A DNA stretch of 64,000 nt, taken from Balneola sp. GTDB taxonomy: Bacteria > Bacteroidota > Rhodothermia > Balneolales > Balneolaceae. Below, piece by piece: positions 8,634 through 16,849 of the stretch. Under the pieces are notes generated by a model. It was not told where the DNA came from. It saw only the letters and a list, made by a program, of their open reading frames with translations, and made no database searches. The stretch covers positions 827,764 to 891,763 of the forward strand of contig NZQV01000010.1 of NCBI GenBank assembly GCA_002696035.1, given 5' to 3'. The position numbers and the translations under genes were made by a program. Every line of letters starts with the position of its first letter. The first letter of the stretch is position 1.

Positions 8634-10580
8634 ATGTCAGACCAAAAAATTACGCTTACTTTACCCGACGGATCACAACGTGAATATTCATCAGGAGTCA
8701 CGGGACTTGAAGTTGCCCAATCTATTGCTTCCGGGTTAGCCCGTGCCGCTCTTAGCATTACCGTGAACGGAGATATCATTGACCTGGATCGACCAATCAC
8801 TGAAGATGCTGAAATTGCCATCAACACCTGGGATAGCGAAGACGGAAAATATACGTTCTGGCATTCCTCCGCTCACCTTTTGGCTGAAGCCATTCAGGAT
8901 CTGTATCCGAAAGCAAAGTTCGCCATCGGCCCGCCCATTGAAAGTGGATTCTATTATGACATCGATTTTGGGGATAAGCAGATCAGCCAGGAAGACCTTC
9001 CTAAGATCGAGAAGAAGATCATCGAGATGGCGCGTAAGAAGACCGAATTTAAGCGCAAGGAAGTCTCTAAAGATGAAGCTCTCTCCTTCTATGAGGAAAA
9101 AGGAAATGAATATAAAGTTGAGCTGATCGAGAATCTTGAAGACGGAAACATCACTTTTTATACTCAGGGTGATTTTACCGATTTATGCCGCGGACCGCAC
9201 ATCCCCAATACCAAAGATGTAAAGGCTGTAAAGCTGACTAGCCTGGCAGGGGCATACTGGCGTGGTGATTCTGACAAACAGCAACTCACGCGCATTTATG
9301 GCATCAGTTTCCCAAAGCAGAAAATGCTGGACGAGCATCTGGAGCGCATTGAAGAAGCCAAAAAACGCGATCACCGCAAGCTTGGGAAAGAACTCGGCAT
9401 TTACATGATCGATAACATGGTGGGCAGTGGCCTGCCAATGTGGTTGCCCAATGGAACGGTGCTGCGCAGAACGCTCGAGGCTTTCCTTCGGGATGAACAG
9501 AAAAAGCGCGGATATAAAGAAGTCATTACCCCGCACATCGCAAACATTGAGTTGTATAAGACTTCCGGACACTATCCTTATTACCAGGATTCTCAGTACA
9601 ATCCCATGCAGGTTGATGATGAAGAGTACATGCTCAAGCCGATGAATTGCCCGCATCATCATAGAATCTATTCAAACGATTTACGCAGTTACCGAGACTT
9701 GCCTCTCCGTCTGGCAGAATTTGGCTCAGTCTATCGTTACGAACAATCCGGTGAGTTAAGCGGACTTTCGCGAGTTCGGGGATTCACCCAGGACGATGCT
9801 CACATTTACTGCACACACGATCAGCTGAAGCAGGAAATTAAACACACTATTGAACTTACTCAGTTTGTATTCAACACTTTTGGAATGCCGGTAGACATCC
9901 GCCTTTCCTATCGTGATGACAATGAGAAGAAATACGGAGGGAACACGGAATATTGGGATCGTGCCCAAAAAGAGATTAAAGAAGTGGCTGATGAGATGGG
10001 GCTTGATTATAAGATTGCTCCCGGTGAAGCCAGTTTCTACGGTCCGAAAATTGATTTTATTATTCGGGATGCTATTGGCAGAAAATGGCAATTGGGAACA
10101 GTTCAGGTAGATTACGTAATGCCTGAACGTTTTGACCTGAATTACATTGGCTCTGATAACGAAAAACATCGTCCGGTTATCATTCACCGGGCTCCGTTTG
10201 GATCCATGGAACGGTTTACCAGTATTTTGATCGAACACTTTGCGGGAGATTTCCCGGTATGGCTTTCTCCCGAACAAGTACGCATCCTTCCTATTTCGGA
10301 TGATCAAAATGCTTATGCCCAATTTTGCTACGAGAAATTAAACGAAATGGGTGTACGAGTGGAACTTGACTCACGCAGCGAACAAATTGGCGGAAAGATC
10401 CGCGATGCTGAAACGAGTAAGGTTCCATATATGTTAATAGTAGGTGCGAAGGAAGTTGAAGATGAAACTGTTTCAGTTCGTCGCCATACAAAAGGCGATA
10501 TTGGAACTTTCAAATTTTCTGACTTTCTTTCAGACATCAACGAAGAGATTCAAACAAAAGCTTTACCAAACAAAGACTAA
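8634..10580 (+). CDS. thrS: Threonyl-tRNA synthetase
   Basis: 648 residues, the usual full length. N-terminal TGS domain (LTLPDGSQREY, residues ~5-65), then the editing domain with HSSAHLLAEA (~80) and DLCRGPHIPNT (~185), the class II catalytic core (~275-540) with zinc ligands equivalent to E. coli Cys334, His385 and His511 (here Cys339 in MNCPHHH and His390 in QDDAHIYC), and the C-terminal anticodon-binding domain (~545-640). It charges tRNA-Thr and removes mischarged serine. No T-box is recognisable in the 158-base divergent leader. First gene of the thrS-infC-rpmI-rplT group, a very conserved order. Confidence 0.98.
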   Translation: MSDQKITLTLPDGSQREYSSGVTGLEVAQSIASGLARAALSITVNGDIIDLDRPITEDAEIAINTWDSEDGKYTFWHSSAHLLAEAIQDLYPKAKFAIGPPIESGFYYDIDFGDKQISQEDLPKIEKKIIEMARKKTEFKRKEVSKDEALSFYEEKGNEYKVELIENLEDGNITFYTQGDFTDLCRGPHIPNTKDVKAVKLTSLAGAYWRGDSDKQQLTRIYGISFPKQKMLDEHLERIEEAKKRDHRKLGKELGIYMIDNMVGSGLPMWLPNGTVLRRTLEAFLRDEQKKRGYKEVITPHIANIELYKTSGHYPYYQDSQYNPMQVDDEEYMLKPMNCPHHHRIYSNDLRSYRDLPLRLAEFGSVYRYEQSGELSGLSRVRGFTQDDAHIYCTHDQLKQEIKHTIELTQFVFNTFGMPVDIRLSYRDDNEKKYGGNTEYWDRAQKEIKEVADEMGLDYKIAPGEASFYGPKIDFIIRDAIGRKWQLGTVQVDYVMPERFDLNYIGSDNEKHRPVIIHRAPFGSMERFTSILIEHFAGDFPVWLSPEQVRILPISDDQNAYAQFCYEKLNEMGVRVELDSRSEQIGGKIRDAETSKVPYMLIVGAKEVEDETVSVRRHTKGDIGTFKFSDFLSDINEEIQTKALPNKD

Positions 10581-10589
10581 CTAAACAAC

Positions 10590-10601
10590 GAGGTTACTAT
10601 C
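10590..10601 (+). promoter_or_regulatory. Ribosome binding site and ATC start of infC
   Basis: GAGG at 10590-10593 is followed by a 5-base spacer and ATC at 10599-10601. No ATG or GTG gives the expected IF-3 N-terminus: the first ATG (10764) would remove 55 conserved residues. Rare AUU/AUC starts are a known feature of infC and underlie its autoregulation, because IF-3 itself discriminates against non-canonical starts. Confidence 0.8.
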
Positions 10602-11144
10602 GCAAGAAGAAGTTACTCGCGGCGACCACCTAAAAATGATGATCGCCCAAATATTAACGAAGAAATAAGAGCCGACAAAGTTCGGGTTATCAAGCCAGAT
10701 GAAGATCATGAGATCACAACTGTTGAACGAGGCATTCAAATTGCTGCATCGTACAACTTAGACTTGGTGGAGATTGCCCCTAAAGCCAAACCCCCGGTTT
10801 GTAAGGTGATCGATTTCGGCAAGTACATGTACGAGAAAAAGAAAAAGGAAAAAGAAGCGAAGAAGAAGCAGCACACCATGTCTGTTAAAGAATTGCGCTT
10901 CCGCCCTAATACAGATGATCACGATCTTGAATTCAAAACTCGACATGCACGTGAATTTCTTGAAGGTGGCGATAAGGTAAAAGCTACCGTTCAATTCCGT
11001 GGACGAGATATGCTTTACACCGAGAAGGGTGAATTGTTGCTTTTACAACTCGCTAAGGATCTTTCGGATGTTGGCAAGATCGAATCTAAGCCAAATATGG
11101 AAGGGCGCAGAATGATCATGATATTAACTCCTTCCAAAAGTTAA
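10599..11144 (+). CDS. infC: Translation initiation factor IF-3, ATC start
   Basis: 181 residues when begun at ATC 10599, matching the ~180 residues usual for IF-3. Mature sequence begins M(ATC)-ARRSYSRRPPKNDD, then the N-terminal domain (INEEIRADKVRVI ... DLVEIAPKAKPPVCKVIDFGKY, ~20-85), a lysine-rich linker helix and the C-terminal domain (VKELRFRPNTDDHDLEFK to MEGRRMIMIL, ~100-180). It binds the 30S subunit, prevents 50S joining and checks start codon pairing. The gene starts 18 bases after thrS and is likely co-transcribed. An annotation starting at the ATG at 10764 would be wrong. Confidence 0.93.
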   Translation: MARRSYSRRPPKNDDRPNINEEIRADKVRVIKPDEDHEITTVERGIQIAASYNLDLVEIAPKAKPPVCKVIDFGKYMYEKKKKEKEAKKKQHTMSVKELRFRPNTDDHDLEFKTRHAREFLEGGDKVKATVQFRGRDMLYTEKGELLLLQLAKDLSDVGKIESKPNMEGRRMIMILTPSKS

Positions 11145-11218
11145 TTCTACGTTGCAGAGGGATATAATTCTCCCTATTTTATAAGTCTTTAAATTTTCAC
11201 AAAAGTTGGTGGATTTCC

Positions 11219-11419
11219 ATGCCAAAAATGAAAAGTAACAGTGGTGCTAAAAAGCGATTTAAGGTTACCGGTTCCGGTAAAATTAAACGTAAAAAAGCTT
11301 TTAAGCGTCACATTTTGACCAAAAAAAGTAGTAAAACTAAGAGACAGCTTGGGAAAGACACATTGGTTGACAAAGCTGATGAAAAGTCTATCAAAAAGCA
11401 GATCCCTTATAAATTTTAA
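11219..11419 (+). CDS. rpmI: 50S ribosomal protein L35
   Basis: 66 residues, very basic, with the family signature [21 protein letters not shown] at the N-terminus and a C-terminal KKQIPYKF. Small 50S subunit protein near the peptidyl-tRNA exit region. Lies between infC and rplT as in most bacteria; the 74-base gap after infC is the longest in the group and could hold a regulatory leader, though only a weak 5-bp hairpin is visible there. Confidence 0.97.
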   Translation: MPKMKSNSGAKKRFKVTGSGKIKRKKAFKRHILTKKSSKTKRQLGKDTLVDKADEKSIKKQIPYKF

Positions 11420-11438
11420 ACTCTAAAAACACGACAAA

Positions 11439-11786
11439 ATGCCACGTTCATTAAATTTGGTGGCTTCCCGTCGCCGTCGCAAAAAGATTATCAATCAAGC
11501 GAAAGGTTACTGGGGCAAGCGTAAAAACGTTTACACGATCTCTAAAAATGCGGTAGAGAAAGGTCTTCTGTACCAATATCGCGACCGCAAGAATCGTAAG
11601 CGTAATTTCCGTCGTCTATGGATTACCCGCATCAATGCGGCTGCTCGATTAAACGATACTACCTATTCCAAGCTCATCCACGGGATGAAGCAGAAGGATA
11701 TGCAGATCAACCGTAAGGTACTTGCAGATCTAGCCGTACACGATGCAGACACGTTTGCTGCTATTGTTAAGGAAGCCACTGCTTAA
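11439..11786 (+). CDS. rplT: 50S ribosomal protein L20
   Basis: 115 residues, standard length. Signature MPRSLNLVASRRRRKKIINQAKGYWGKRKN (basic N-terminal extension threading 23S rRNA) and the globular part RRLWITRINAAARLNDTTYSKLIHGMK. Early assembly protein of the large subunit; in several bacteria L20 also represses its own operon by binding the leader mRNA. It is 19 bases after rpmI and followed by a strong terminator. Confidence 0.98.
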   Translation: MPRSLNLVASRRRRKKIINQAKGYWGKRKNVYTISKNAVEKGLLYQYRDRKNRKRNFRRLWITRINAAARLNDTTYSKLIHGMKQKDMQINRKVLADLAVHDADTFAAIVKEATA

Positions 11787-11804
11787 TTGTATATTATTTA
11801 GTTT

Positions 11805-11844
11805 AAACCGGTAGATCTTTTTCATAAGGTTTACCGGTTTTTTT
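11805..11844 (+). terminator. Rho-independent terminator of the thrS-rplT group
   Basis: AAACCGGTA (11805-11813) pairs with TACCGGTTT, followed by a run of T. Nine base pairs, strong U-tract, 18 bases after the rplT stop. Confidence 0.88.
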
Positions 11845-11890
11845 ATTTTTGGGAATTGTGATTAAATACTCAGGATTATATTCCGGCTTT

Positions 11891-11977
11891 GGTTCCCACA
11901 AAAAGCGTAGGAACCAGGCACGGTAATGACACCTAAAACATATTTCGTTCTCGTTCCTCACGCTCTGCGTGGGAACG
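11891..11977. repeat. REP-like element of two GTTCC/GGAAC palindromes
   Basis: First imperfect hairpin: GGTTCC (11891-11896) with GGAACC (11910-11915). Second: CGTTCCTCACGC (11952-11963), TCT loop, GCGTGGGAACG (11967-11977); the arms are complementary over 11 bp with one bulged T. The core GTTCCCACGC-n-GCGTGGGAAC resembles intergenic palindromes I know from many unrelated bacteria, of the kind mobilised by REP-associated transposases (RAYT). It lies between rplT and pheS with no transposase nearby. Copy number in this genome cannot be judged here. Confidence 0.6.
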
Positions 11978-12009
11978 CACATACACTCACTAATTAGATA
12001 AAGCATCAC

Positions 12010-13017
12010 ATGCTTGATGACATAAAAGTTTTAGAACAAGAAATTCAGCAGTTTGAAATAAAGGATGAGGATCAGCTTGAAGCTTTTCGCCTGGAATTCC
12101 TGTCCCGAAATGGCAAAGTACAATCCATGTTCAAGAACATGGGTAAAGTGCCTAAAGAAGATCGGGCCAAGGTGGGAAAGGCTATGAATCAGGTAAAGGT
12201 TCTTGCCGAATCTAAATTTGAAGATGCTAAGCTGGCACTCGACCAAGATCAAAGCAAAGATCTTAGTGCAAAAGATGATATCACACTTACTTCTCCCTCC
12301 TGGCCACTTGGTTCGCTTCATCCACTTACACAGACATTGGAAGAAATGAAATCCATTTTTTACCGACTTGGATTTACCATTGCCGACGGACCTGAGATAG
12401 AAGATGATTTTCACAACTTTACTGCACTGAATTTCCCTCCAAATCACCCCGCACGTGATGAACAGGACACGTTCTTCATTCGGAAAAGTGATGATCCTGA
12501 CATGCAGGATTTGGTTCTTCGAACGCATACTTCGCCGGTTCAAATTCGTTTAATGGAAAATACGGAACCTCCAATACGCGCTATTATGCCGGGACGTGTC
12601 TACCGGAATGAGGCTGTCTCCCCGAAATCATACTTCCTCTTTCACCAGGTTGAGGCTTTATATATAGATAAAAACGTCAGCGTAGCCGACCTAAAGGAAA
12701 CCCTGATCACTTTTGCCAAGCTGATGTTTGGAACCGGTGTAAAATACCGTCTTCGTCCCGGATTTTTCCCCTTCACTGAACCCAGTCTGGAAATGGATGT
12801 TTGGTGGGGATCTGAACAAGACGGCAAATGGCTGGAGATCCTTGGCTCCGGAATGGTGGATCCCAATGTTCTCAAACACGCCGGCGTAGATCCTGAAAAA
12901 TATACCGGCTTTGCCTGGGGAATGGGTGTTGAACGAATTGCCATCCTCCGCCACGGTATTGATGACATTCGTACCTTTTACGAAAACGACGTACGCTTCT
13001 TAGAACAGTTTAATTAA
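12010..13017 (+). CDS. pheS: Phenylalanyl-tRNA synthetase alpha subunit
   Basis: 335 residues, typical for bacterial PheS (327-350). N-terminal coiled coil binding tRNA (~1-90), then the class II catalytic core: motif 1 near LGSLHPLTQTLEEMKSIFYRLGF (~100), the GPEIEDDFHNFTALNFP stretch, motif 2 (RTHTSPVQIRLM ... GRVYRNE) and motif 3 (GFAWGMGVERIAILRHGI, ~300-320). Forms an alpha2-beta2 enzyme with PheT, encoded 18 bases downstream. Residue Ala in the FAWG pocket motif is conserved, as in phenylalanine-specific enzymes. Confidence 0.98.
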   Translation: MLDDIKVLEQEIQQFEIKDEDQLEAFRLEFLSRNGKVQSMFKNMGKVPKEDRAKVGKAMNQVKVLAESKFEDAKLALDQDQSKDLSAKDDITLTSPSWPLGSLHPLTQTLEEMKSIFYRLGFTIADGPEIEDDFHNFTALNFPPNHPARDEQDTFFIRKSDDPDMQDLVLRTHTSPVQIRLMENTEPPIRAIMPGRVYRNEAVSPKSYFLFHQVEALYIDKNVSVADLKETLITFAKLMFGTGVKYRLRPGFFPFTEPSLEMDVWWGSEQDGKWLEILGSGMVDPNVLKHAGVDPEKYTGFAWGMGVERIAILRHGIDDIRTFYENDVRFLEQFN

Positions 13018-13035
13018 ATATCTCTCGCGCTCTCA

Positions 13036-15444
13036 ATGAAAGTATCCTATAACTGGCTTAAAGAATTTATTGACCTTCCCCTCAACCCGGAAGAAACTGC
13101 AGAAAAATTAACGCTCATCGGGCTCGAAGTTGAGGAGCTCGAGAAATACGGCAGCTCGCTGGATGGCGTGATCGTCGGTGAAGTGCTGGAAGTTAGAGAG
13201 CATCCCAACGCAGATCGATTGCAGGTTTGTGATATCAATCTTGGCGATTCTAAAACTCAGATCGTGTGCGGGGCCAAGAATGTGGCGGCCGGACAAAAAG
13301 TGCCTGTTGCAACGGTTGGCTCTACCCTCCCCATCAAGCTGGATGATGGTTCTAACCTAAAGATCAAAAAAGCCAAATTACGAGGTGAAGTTTCTGAGGG
13401 GATGATCTGTGCAGAAGACGAGCTTGGGCTTGGAACCGATCATGCCGGAATTATGGTGCTTGATGAAAACCTGAAGGTTGGAACTCCAATTTCTGAGATC
13501 TTTGAATTGTATGAAGATACCATCATAGATATTGCCATCACGCCAAACCGGCCGGATGCAACATGCCATTTGGGAGTTGCTCGCGATCTGTCCGCAGCGT
13601 TAAACCTGGAATTGAATAAACCTGAGATCCCATCCGGGAAAAATGTTCAGGCTTCTGATGACATCTCCATAAAAATTGAGAATGCTGCAAAATGCCATCG
13701 TTATGTAGGTAAGATGGTAGAAGGCGTTGAGATCAAAGAATCACCTCGCTGGTTGCAGAATAAGCTGAAAGCCATTGGCGTTCGTCCCGTTAATAATGTG
13801 GTTGATGTAACCAATTTTGTCATGTTTGAGCTGGGCCAGCCTCTTCATGCTTTTGACTATGCCTCTATACGTGGAAAAGAAATCGTAGTGAAGGATTTCG
13901 ACAAGGAAATTGAATTCGAAACGCTGGATCATGTAAAGCGAAAGTGTTCACCTGGAACACTCTTTATTTGTGATGGTGAAAGTCCTGTAGCCATTGCCGG
14001 CGTAATGGGCGGTGTGAATTCCGAGGTAAGTGACAATACCACTGACGTCCTCATTGAAAGTGCCTATTTCGATCCTGGCTCTATCCGAAAGACCGCCAAA
14101 GAGCAAACACTGCAGACCGATGCCTCCTATCGTTTTGAACGGGGAATTGACCCTAATATTCAAGCTCTTGCTGCTGAACGAGCTGCTCAGTTAATTGCAG
14201 AAGTTGGCGGCGGAACCATCTCTGAAGAGACCATTGATATTCATCCAACTAAAACGGAATCGCATGCACTCACGCTTCGAAAGAGTTATGTAAACCGCCT
14301 GCTTGGAACTGATTTTGATACCGACACCATCAGCAATATTCTGGATGGACTGGATTTGAAAGAGGTTGATAAGAACGACGAAACCATCACTTATGAAATT
14401 CCAACCTTCCGTCCTGATCTGGAACGGGAAGTAGACCTGATCGAAGAAGTGGGCCGGCTGTTTGATTACAACAAGATTCCGGCTCCCGGACATGGCATTT
14501 TTGTTTCCTCTGAACCCATAAATGAGTGGGAAAAGTTAAATCAAAAGATCCGGGAAACTGCTCAGCAACTTGGGCTAAGGGAAATATATTCCAACTCTCT
14601 GATATCAGAAAAAGATGCTGCCCTGTACGGAGAACAGGACGAAATGATCGCGGCACTCAATCCGCTAAACAAAGATAACAGCACGTTACGCCCTTCCCTT
14701 TTGCATGGGTTTATGAGATCGGCCTCTTACAACTTCAACCGTAAAGCTTCCGGTGTTCGGTTCTTTGAACTGGGCCACATTTTTGAGAAGGACGATGAAG
14801 GAACATACTACGAAGGCATCAAAGAAGAAGTACATGTACTGCTCGGCCTTGCGGGACTGAAGCATCAGGACAGCTGGTTAAAGGAAGCAGAATCATATTC
14901 CGTATTTGATTTGAAATCGCTGGTGAACGCTTTTTTCACAAAGATCGGACTTTCAGATCACATAACATCCAAAGCAGCAAACGACACTACACTGGATTAT
15001 TTCTGGGGTGATGTAAAGATCGGTTCCCTTTTTCTGCCCTCACAGGATCTTAAGAAAGCATACAATTTTGAACAGGATACCTTTGTAGCGGAGTTCTCCG
15101 TTTCAACCATTGCAGAAGCTCTAAAAGTGATCCCCGCTCACAACTTTCAGGCTGTGCCCAAGTTTCCCGCATTTGAATTCGACTTTGCGGTGATCGTTCC
15201 TCAACAAGTTACCGCAGGAGAGCTGATGGAAGTCATCAAGGAAAAGGCCGGCGATCAACTGCAAGACATTGATATATTTGATGTTTTTGAAGGTGAATCT
15301 ATCGGAGAAGGGAATAAAAGTCTGGCCTTCAGACTACAATTCCTTGACCGTAACAAAACCTTGAATATCAAACAAGTAGAACCTATTATTCAGCGTATAG
15401 TTAAATCCCTTGAAAAACAATTTTCTGCAAAACTAAGAGGGTAA
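13036..15444 (+). CDS. pheT: Phenylalanyl-tRNA synthetase beta subunit
   Basis: 802 residues, full length. Domains in order: N-terminal MKVSYNWLKEFIDLPL, OB-fold tRNA-binding domain (~40-150; HPNADRLQVCDINLG), B3/B4 editing domain (~215-380; APNRPD-like and GVMGGVNSEV motifs), B5 domain (~405-475), catalytic-like core (~490-690) and C-terminal ferredoxin-like anticodon-binding domain (~705-800; FPAFEFDFAVIVP). The editing domain removes Tyr-tRNA-Phe. It begins 18 bases after pheS and is followed after 16 bases by a small coiled-coil gene and zapA, so division and translation genes share the transcript. Confidence 0.98.
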   Translation: MKVSYNWLKEFIDLPLNPEETAEKLTLIGLEVEELEKYGSSLDGVIVGEVLEVREHPNADRLQVCDINLGDSKTQIVCGAKNVAAGQKVPVATVGSTLPIKLDDGSNLKIKKAKLRGEVSEGMICAEDELGLGTDHAGIMVLDENLKVGTPISEIFELYEDTIIDIAITPNRPDATCHLGVARDLSAALNLELNKPEIPSGKNVQASDDISIKIENAAKCHRYVGKMVEGVEIKESPRWLQNKLKAIGVRPVNNVVDVTNFVMFELGQPLHAFDYASIRGKEIVVKDFDKEIEFETLDHVKRKCSPGTLFICDGESPVAIAGVMGGVNSEVSDNTTDVLIESAYFDPGSIRKTAKEQTLQTDASYRFERGIDPNIQALAAERAAQLIAEVGGGTISEETIDIHPTKTESHALTLRKSYVNRLLGTDFDTDTISNILDGLDLKEVDKNDETITYEIPTFRPDLEREVDLIEEVGRLFDYNKIPAPGHGIFVSSEPINEWEKLNQKIRETAQQLGLREIYSNSLISEKDAALYGEQDEMIAALNPLNKDNSTLRPSLLHGFMRSASYNFNRKASGVRFFELGHIFEKDDEGTYYEGIKEEVHVLLGLAGLKHQDSWLKEAESYSVFDLKSLVNAFFTKIGLSDHITSKAANDTTLDYFWGDVKIGSLFLPSQDLKKAYNFEQDTFVAEFSVSTIAEALKVIPAHNFQAVPKFPAFEFDFAVIVPQQVTAGELMEVIKEKAGDQLQDIDIFDVFEGESIGEGNKSLAFRLQFLDRNKTLNIKQVEPIIQRIVKSLEKQFSAKLRG

Positions 15445-15460
15445 TTAATCTCGAAAGCGT

Positions 15461-15715
15461 ATGAATAAACTTGCACAACAAAGTGATAAATTCAGGCAAT
15501 TGCTCGATGAAGTGGGCACCGAGGTTGAGGATCTTAAACAAGAGATCAGAGAACTGAAACGCGACAATGCGAAGCTGAAAGCCAAATTAGAAGAAGAGCA
15601 CGAAAAACAGACTGACATCTTCTCAGCCATCAGCGAAAGTGAACGGCTGGCATTACGCCAACATGTGCAGGGGCTTATCCAAAAGATCGATCATCACCTG
15701 GGAGTTGATTCATGA
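15461..15715 (+). CDS. Small coiled-coil protein encoded before zapA
   Basis: 84 residues, almost entirely predicted coiled coil: heptad-like spacing of Leu/Val through residues ~10-55 (LLDEVGTEVEDLKQEIRELK region), highly charged, no signal peptide or membrane segment. Its stop overlaps the zapA start by four bases (ATGA at 15712-15715), implying translational coupling. By position and build it could be a ZapB-like partner that bundles ZapA/FtsZ, but that is inference from context; no family signature was recognised with certainty. Confidence 0.8.
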   Translation: MNKLAQQSDKFRQLLDEVGTEVEDLKQEIRELKRDNAKLKAKLEEEHEKQTDIFSAISESERLALRQHVQGLIQKIDHHLGVDS

Positions 15716-16005
15716 AATCCATCAAAGTTTCCATACTTGGCAAGCAATACCCGCTGAAGGTTGAAGACCATGAAGAAGAAGCTATGCTGCGAATCTGCAA
15801 ATTTGTGGATGAGCGTTTTAAAACCTATCGGCAGCAACTGGTGAAACAGCCGGAATCTACCGTTATGGTGCTGGCGGCGCTAAGTATTGCCGAAGAACTT
15901 TTTGAAGCCCGAAACGCCAGAAGTGAACAGGAAAATAGTGAAGAAGTATTGATGGAACGGGTTAATCACAGCCTTGAACGCTTGCTTACCGAGATCAAAG
16001 AATAG
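15712..16005 (+). CDS. zapA: Cell division protein ZapA
   Basis: 97 residues. N-terminal beta hairpin MKSIKVSILGKQYPLKVEDHEEEAMLR with the ZapA pattern (I-V-x-I-L-G-x-x-Y-x-L), then a helix with the conserved VMVLAALSIAEELFEAR segment and a C-terminal coiled coil. ZapA dimers and tetramers cross-link FtsZ filaments at mid-cell. Translationally coupled to the preceding coiled-coil gene by ATGA overlap, and followed after 31 bases by the YmdB-type gene, so no room is left for the 6S RNA that often follows zapA in other phyla. Confidence 0.92.
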   Translation: MKSIKVSILGKQYPLKVEDHEEEAMLRICKFVDERFKTYRQQLVKQPESTVMVLAALSIAEELFEARNARSEQENSEEVLMERVNHSLERLLTEIKE

Positions 16006-16023
16006 AATACCAAATCCCAAATT

Positions 16024-16039
16024 AAAGGAGTTAGTTTTG
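16024..16039 (+). promoter_or_regulatory. Strong Shine-Dalgarno deciding the TTG start of the YmdB-type gene
   Basis: AAAGGAG (16024-16030), a 6-base spacer and TTG at 16037-16039. The protein from this TTG begins ADTLSIFFVGDIVG, exactly the expected family N-terminus, whereas upstream in-frame starts add residues encoded inside zapA. Confidence 0.85.
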
Positions 16040-16849
16040 GCTGATACCCTCAGCATTTTTTTTGTAGGAGATATTGTCGGTGATCCCGGCATCGAAATGG
16101 TAAACACTTTTCTACCCAGCCTTATCAAGAAGTACGACGCCGATTTTGTGATCGCCAATGCTGAAAATTCTCACGAGGGCTTTGGCACCAATCGCCATAT
16201 TATCAAAAACCTACTGGAGCTTGGAGTGAGCGTAATGACCGGAGGAAATCATTCTTTTGCCAAGTGGAAGGTATTTGACTATATGCGTGAGCATGATCAC
16301 ATCCTACGTCCTCTCAACTATCCAAAAGGAAATTCGGGACTGGGCTTCAGCGTTTTTCCTGTCCCCAATAAGGAACATCTAAAAGTAGGTGTTCTGAATT
16401 TGCAGGGACGAACGTTTATGAATGATATCGACGATCCATTTTCAGCAGCCGAGTGGGCACTGGAAAAGATCAAAGAAGAAACCGATATCATTTTCGTGGA
16501 TTTTCATGCGGAAGCCTCCGCTGAAAAACAAGCTATGGGCTGGCATATTGATGGAAATGCTTCCGTGATGGTGGGAACCCATACCCATGTTCAGACCAAT
16601 GATGCCCGCATTCTGCCACAAGGAACCGGCTACCTCACCGATGCCGGCATGACAGGATCATTCAACTCCGTGATAGGCATGGACAAAAAAGTAGCCATAA
16701 AACGCTTTACCACCGGTGTTCATCAAAAATATCAGTCTGCCAAGGGTGATAATCAGCTTTGTGGCGTATTTACCAAAATTGATGTTGAAAGCGGAAAATG
16801 CGTACATATTGAACCCGTCACCTATCCTGGTCTTGAAAACTCAAAATAA
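16037..16849 (+). CDS. ymdB: YmdB-type metallophosphoesterase (2',3'-cyclic-nucleotide phosphodiesterase family)
   Basis: 270 residues from the TTG start, matching the ~264 residues of the TIGR00282 family. Metal and active-site motifs are in place: FVGDIVGDPG near the N-terminus (first Asp ligand), NAENSHEGFGTN (~40), GGNHSFAKW (~70), DFHAEASAEKQAMGW (~155) and VGTHTHVQTND (~180) with LTDAGMTG. In Bacillus YmdB is a dinuclear-metal phosphodiesterase linked to motility and biofilm decisions. Its stop and the next gene's ATG share one base (TAATG), so it is coupled to the ABC ATPase. The exact substrate in this organism is not known. Confidence 0.9.
   Translation: MADTLSIFFVGDIVGDPGIEMVNTFLPSLIKKYDADFVIANAENSHEGFGTNRHIIKNLLELGVSVMTGGNHSFAKWKVFDYMREHDHILRPLNYPKGNSGLGFSVFPVPNKEHLKVGVLNLQGRTFMNDIDDPFSAAEWALEKIKEETDIIFVDFHAEASAEKQAMGWHIDGNASVMVGTHTHVQTNDARILPQGTGYLTDAGMTGSFNSVIGMDKKVAIKRFTTGVHQKYQSAKGDNQLCGVFTKIDVESGKCVHIEPVTYPGLENSK

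Noticed and set aside
11158..11175. AGGGA/TCCCT hairpin between infC and rpmI as a terminator or L20-binding leader
   Set aside because: Only five base pairs with an 8-base loop and a poor T-run; no L20-site mimicry could be shown by eye.
11803..12009. 68-residue ORF on the minus strand
   Set aside because: It is a shadow across the terminator and REP-like palindromes; repeats of this type commonly yield spurious ORFs.
16006..16036. 6S RNA gene after zapA
   Set aside because: Only 31 bases separate zapA from the next start; 6S RNA needs about 180.
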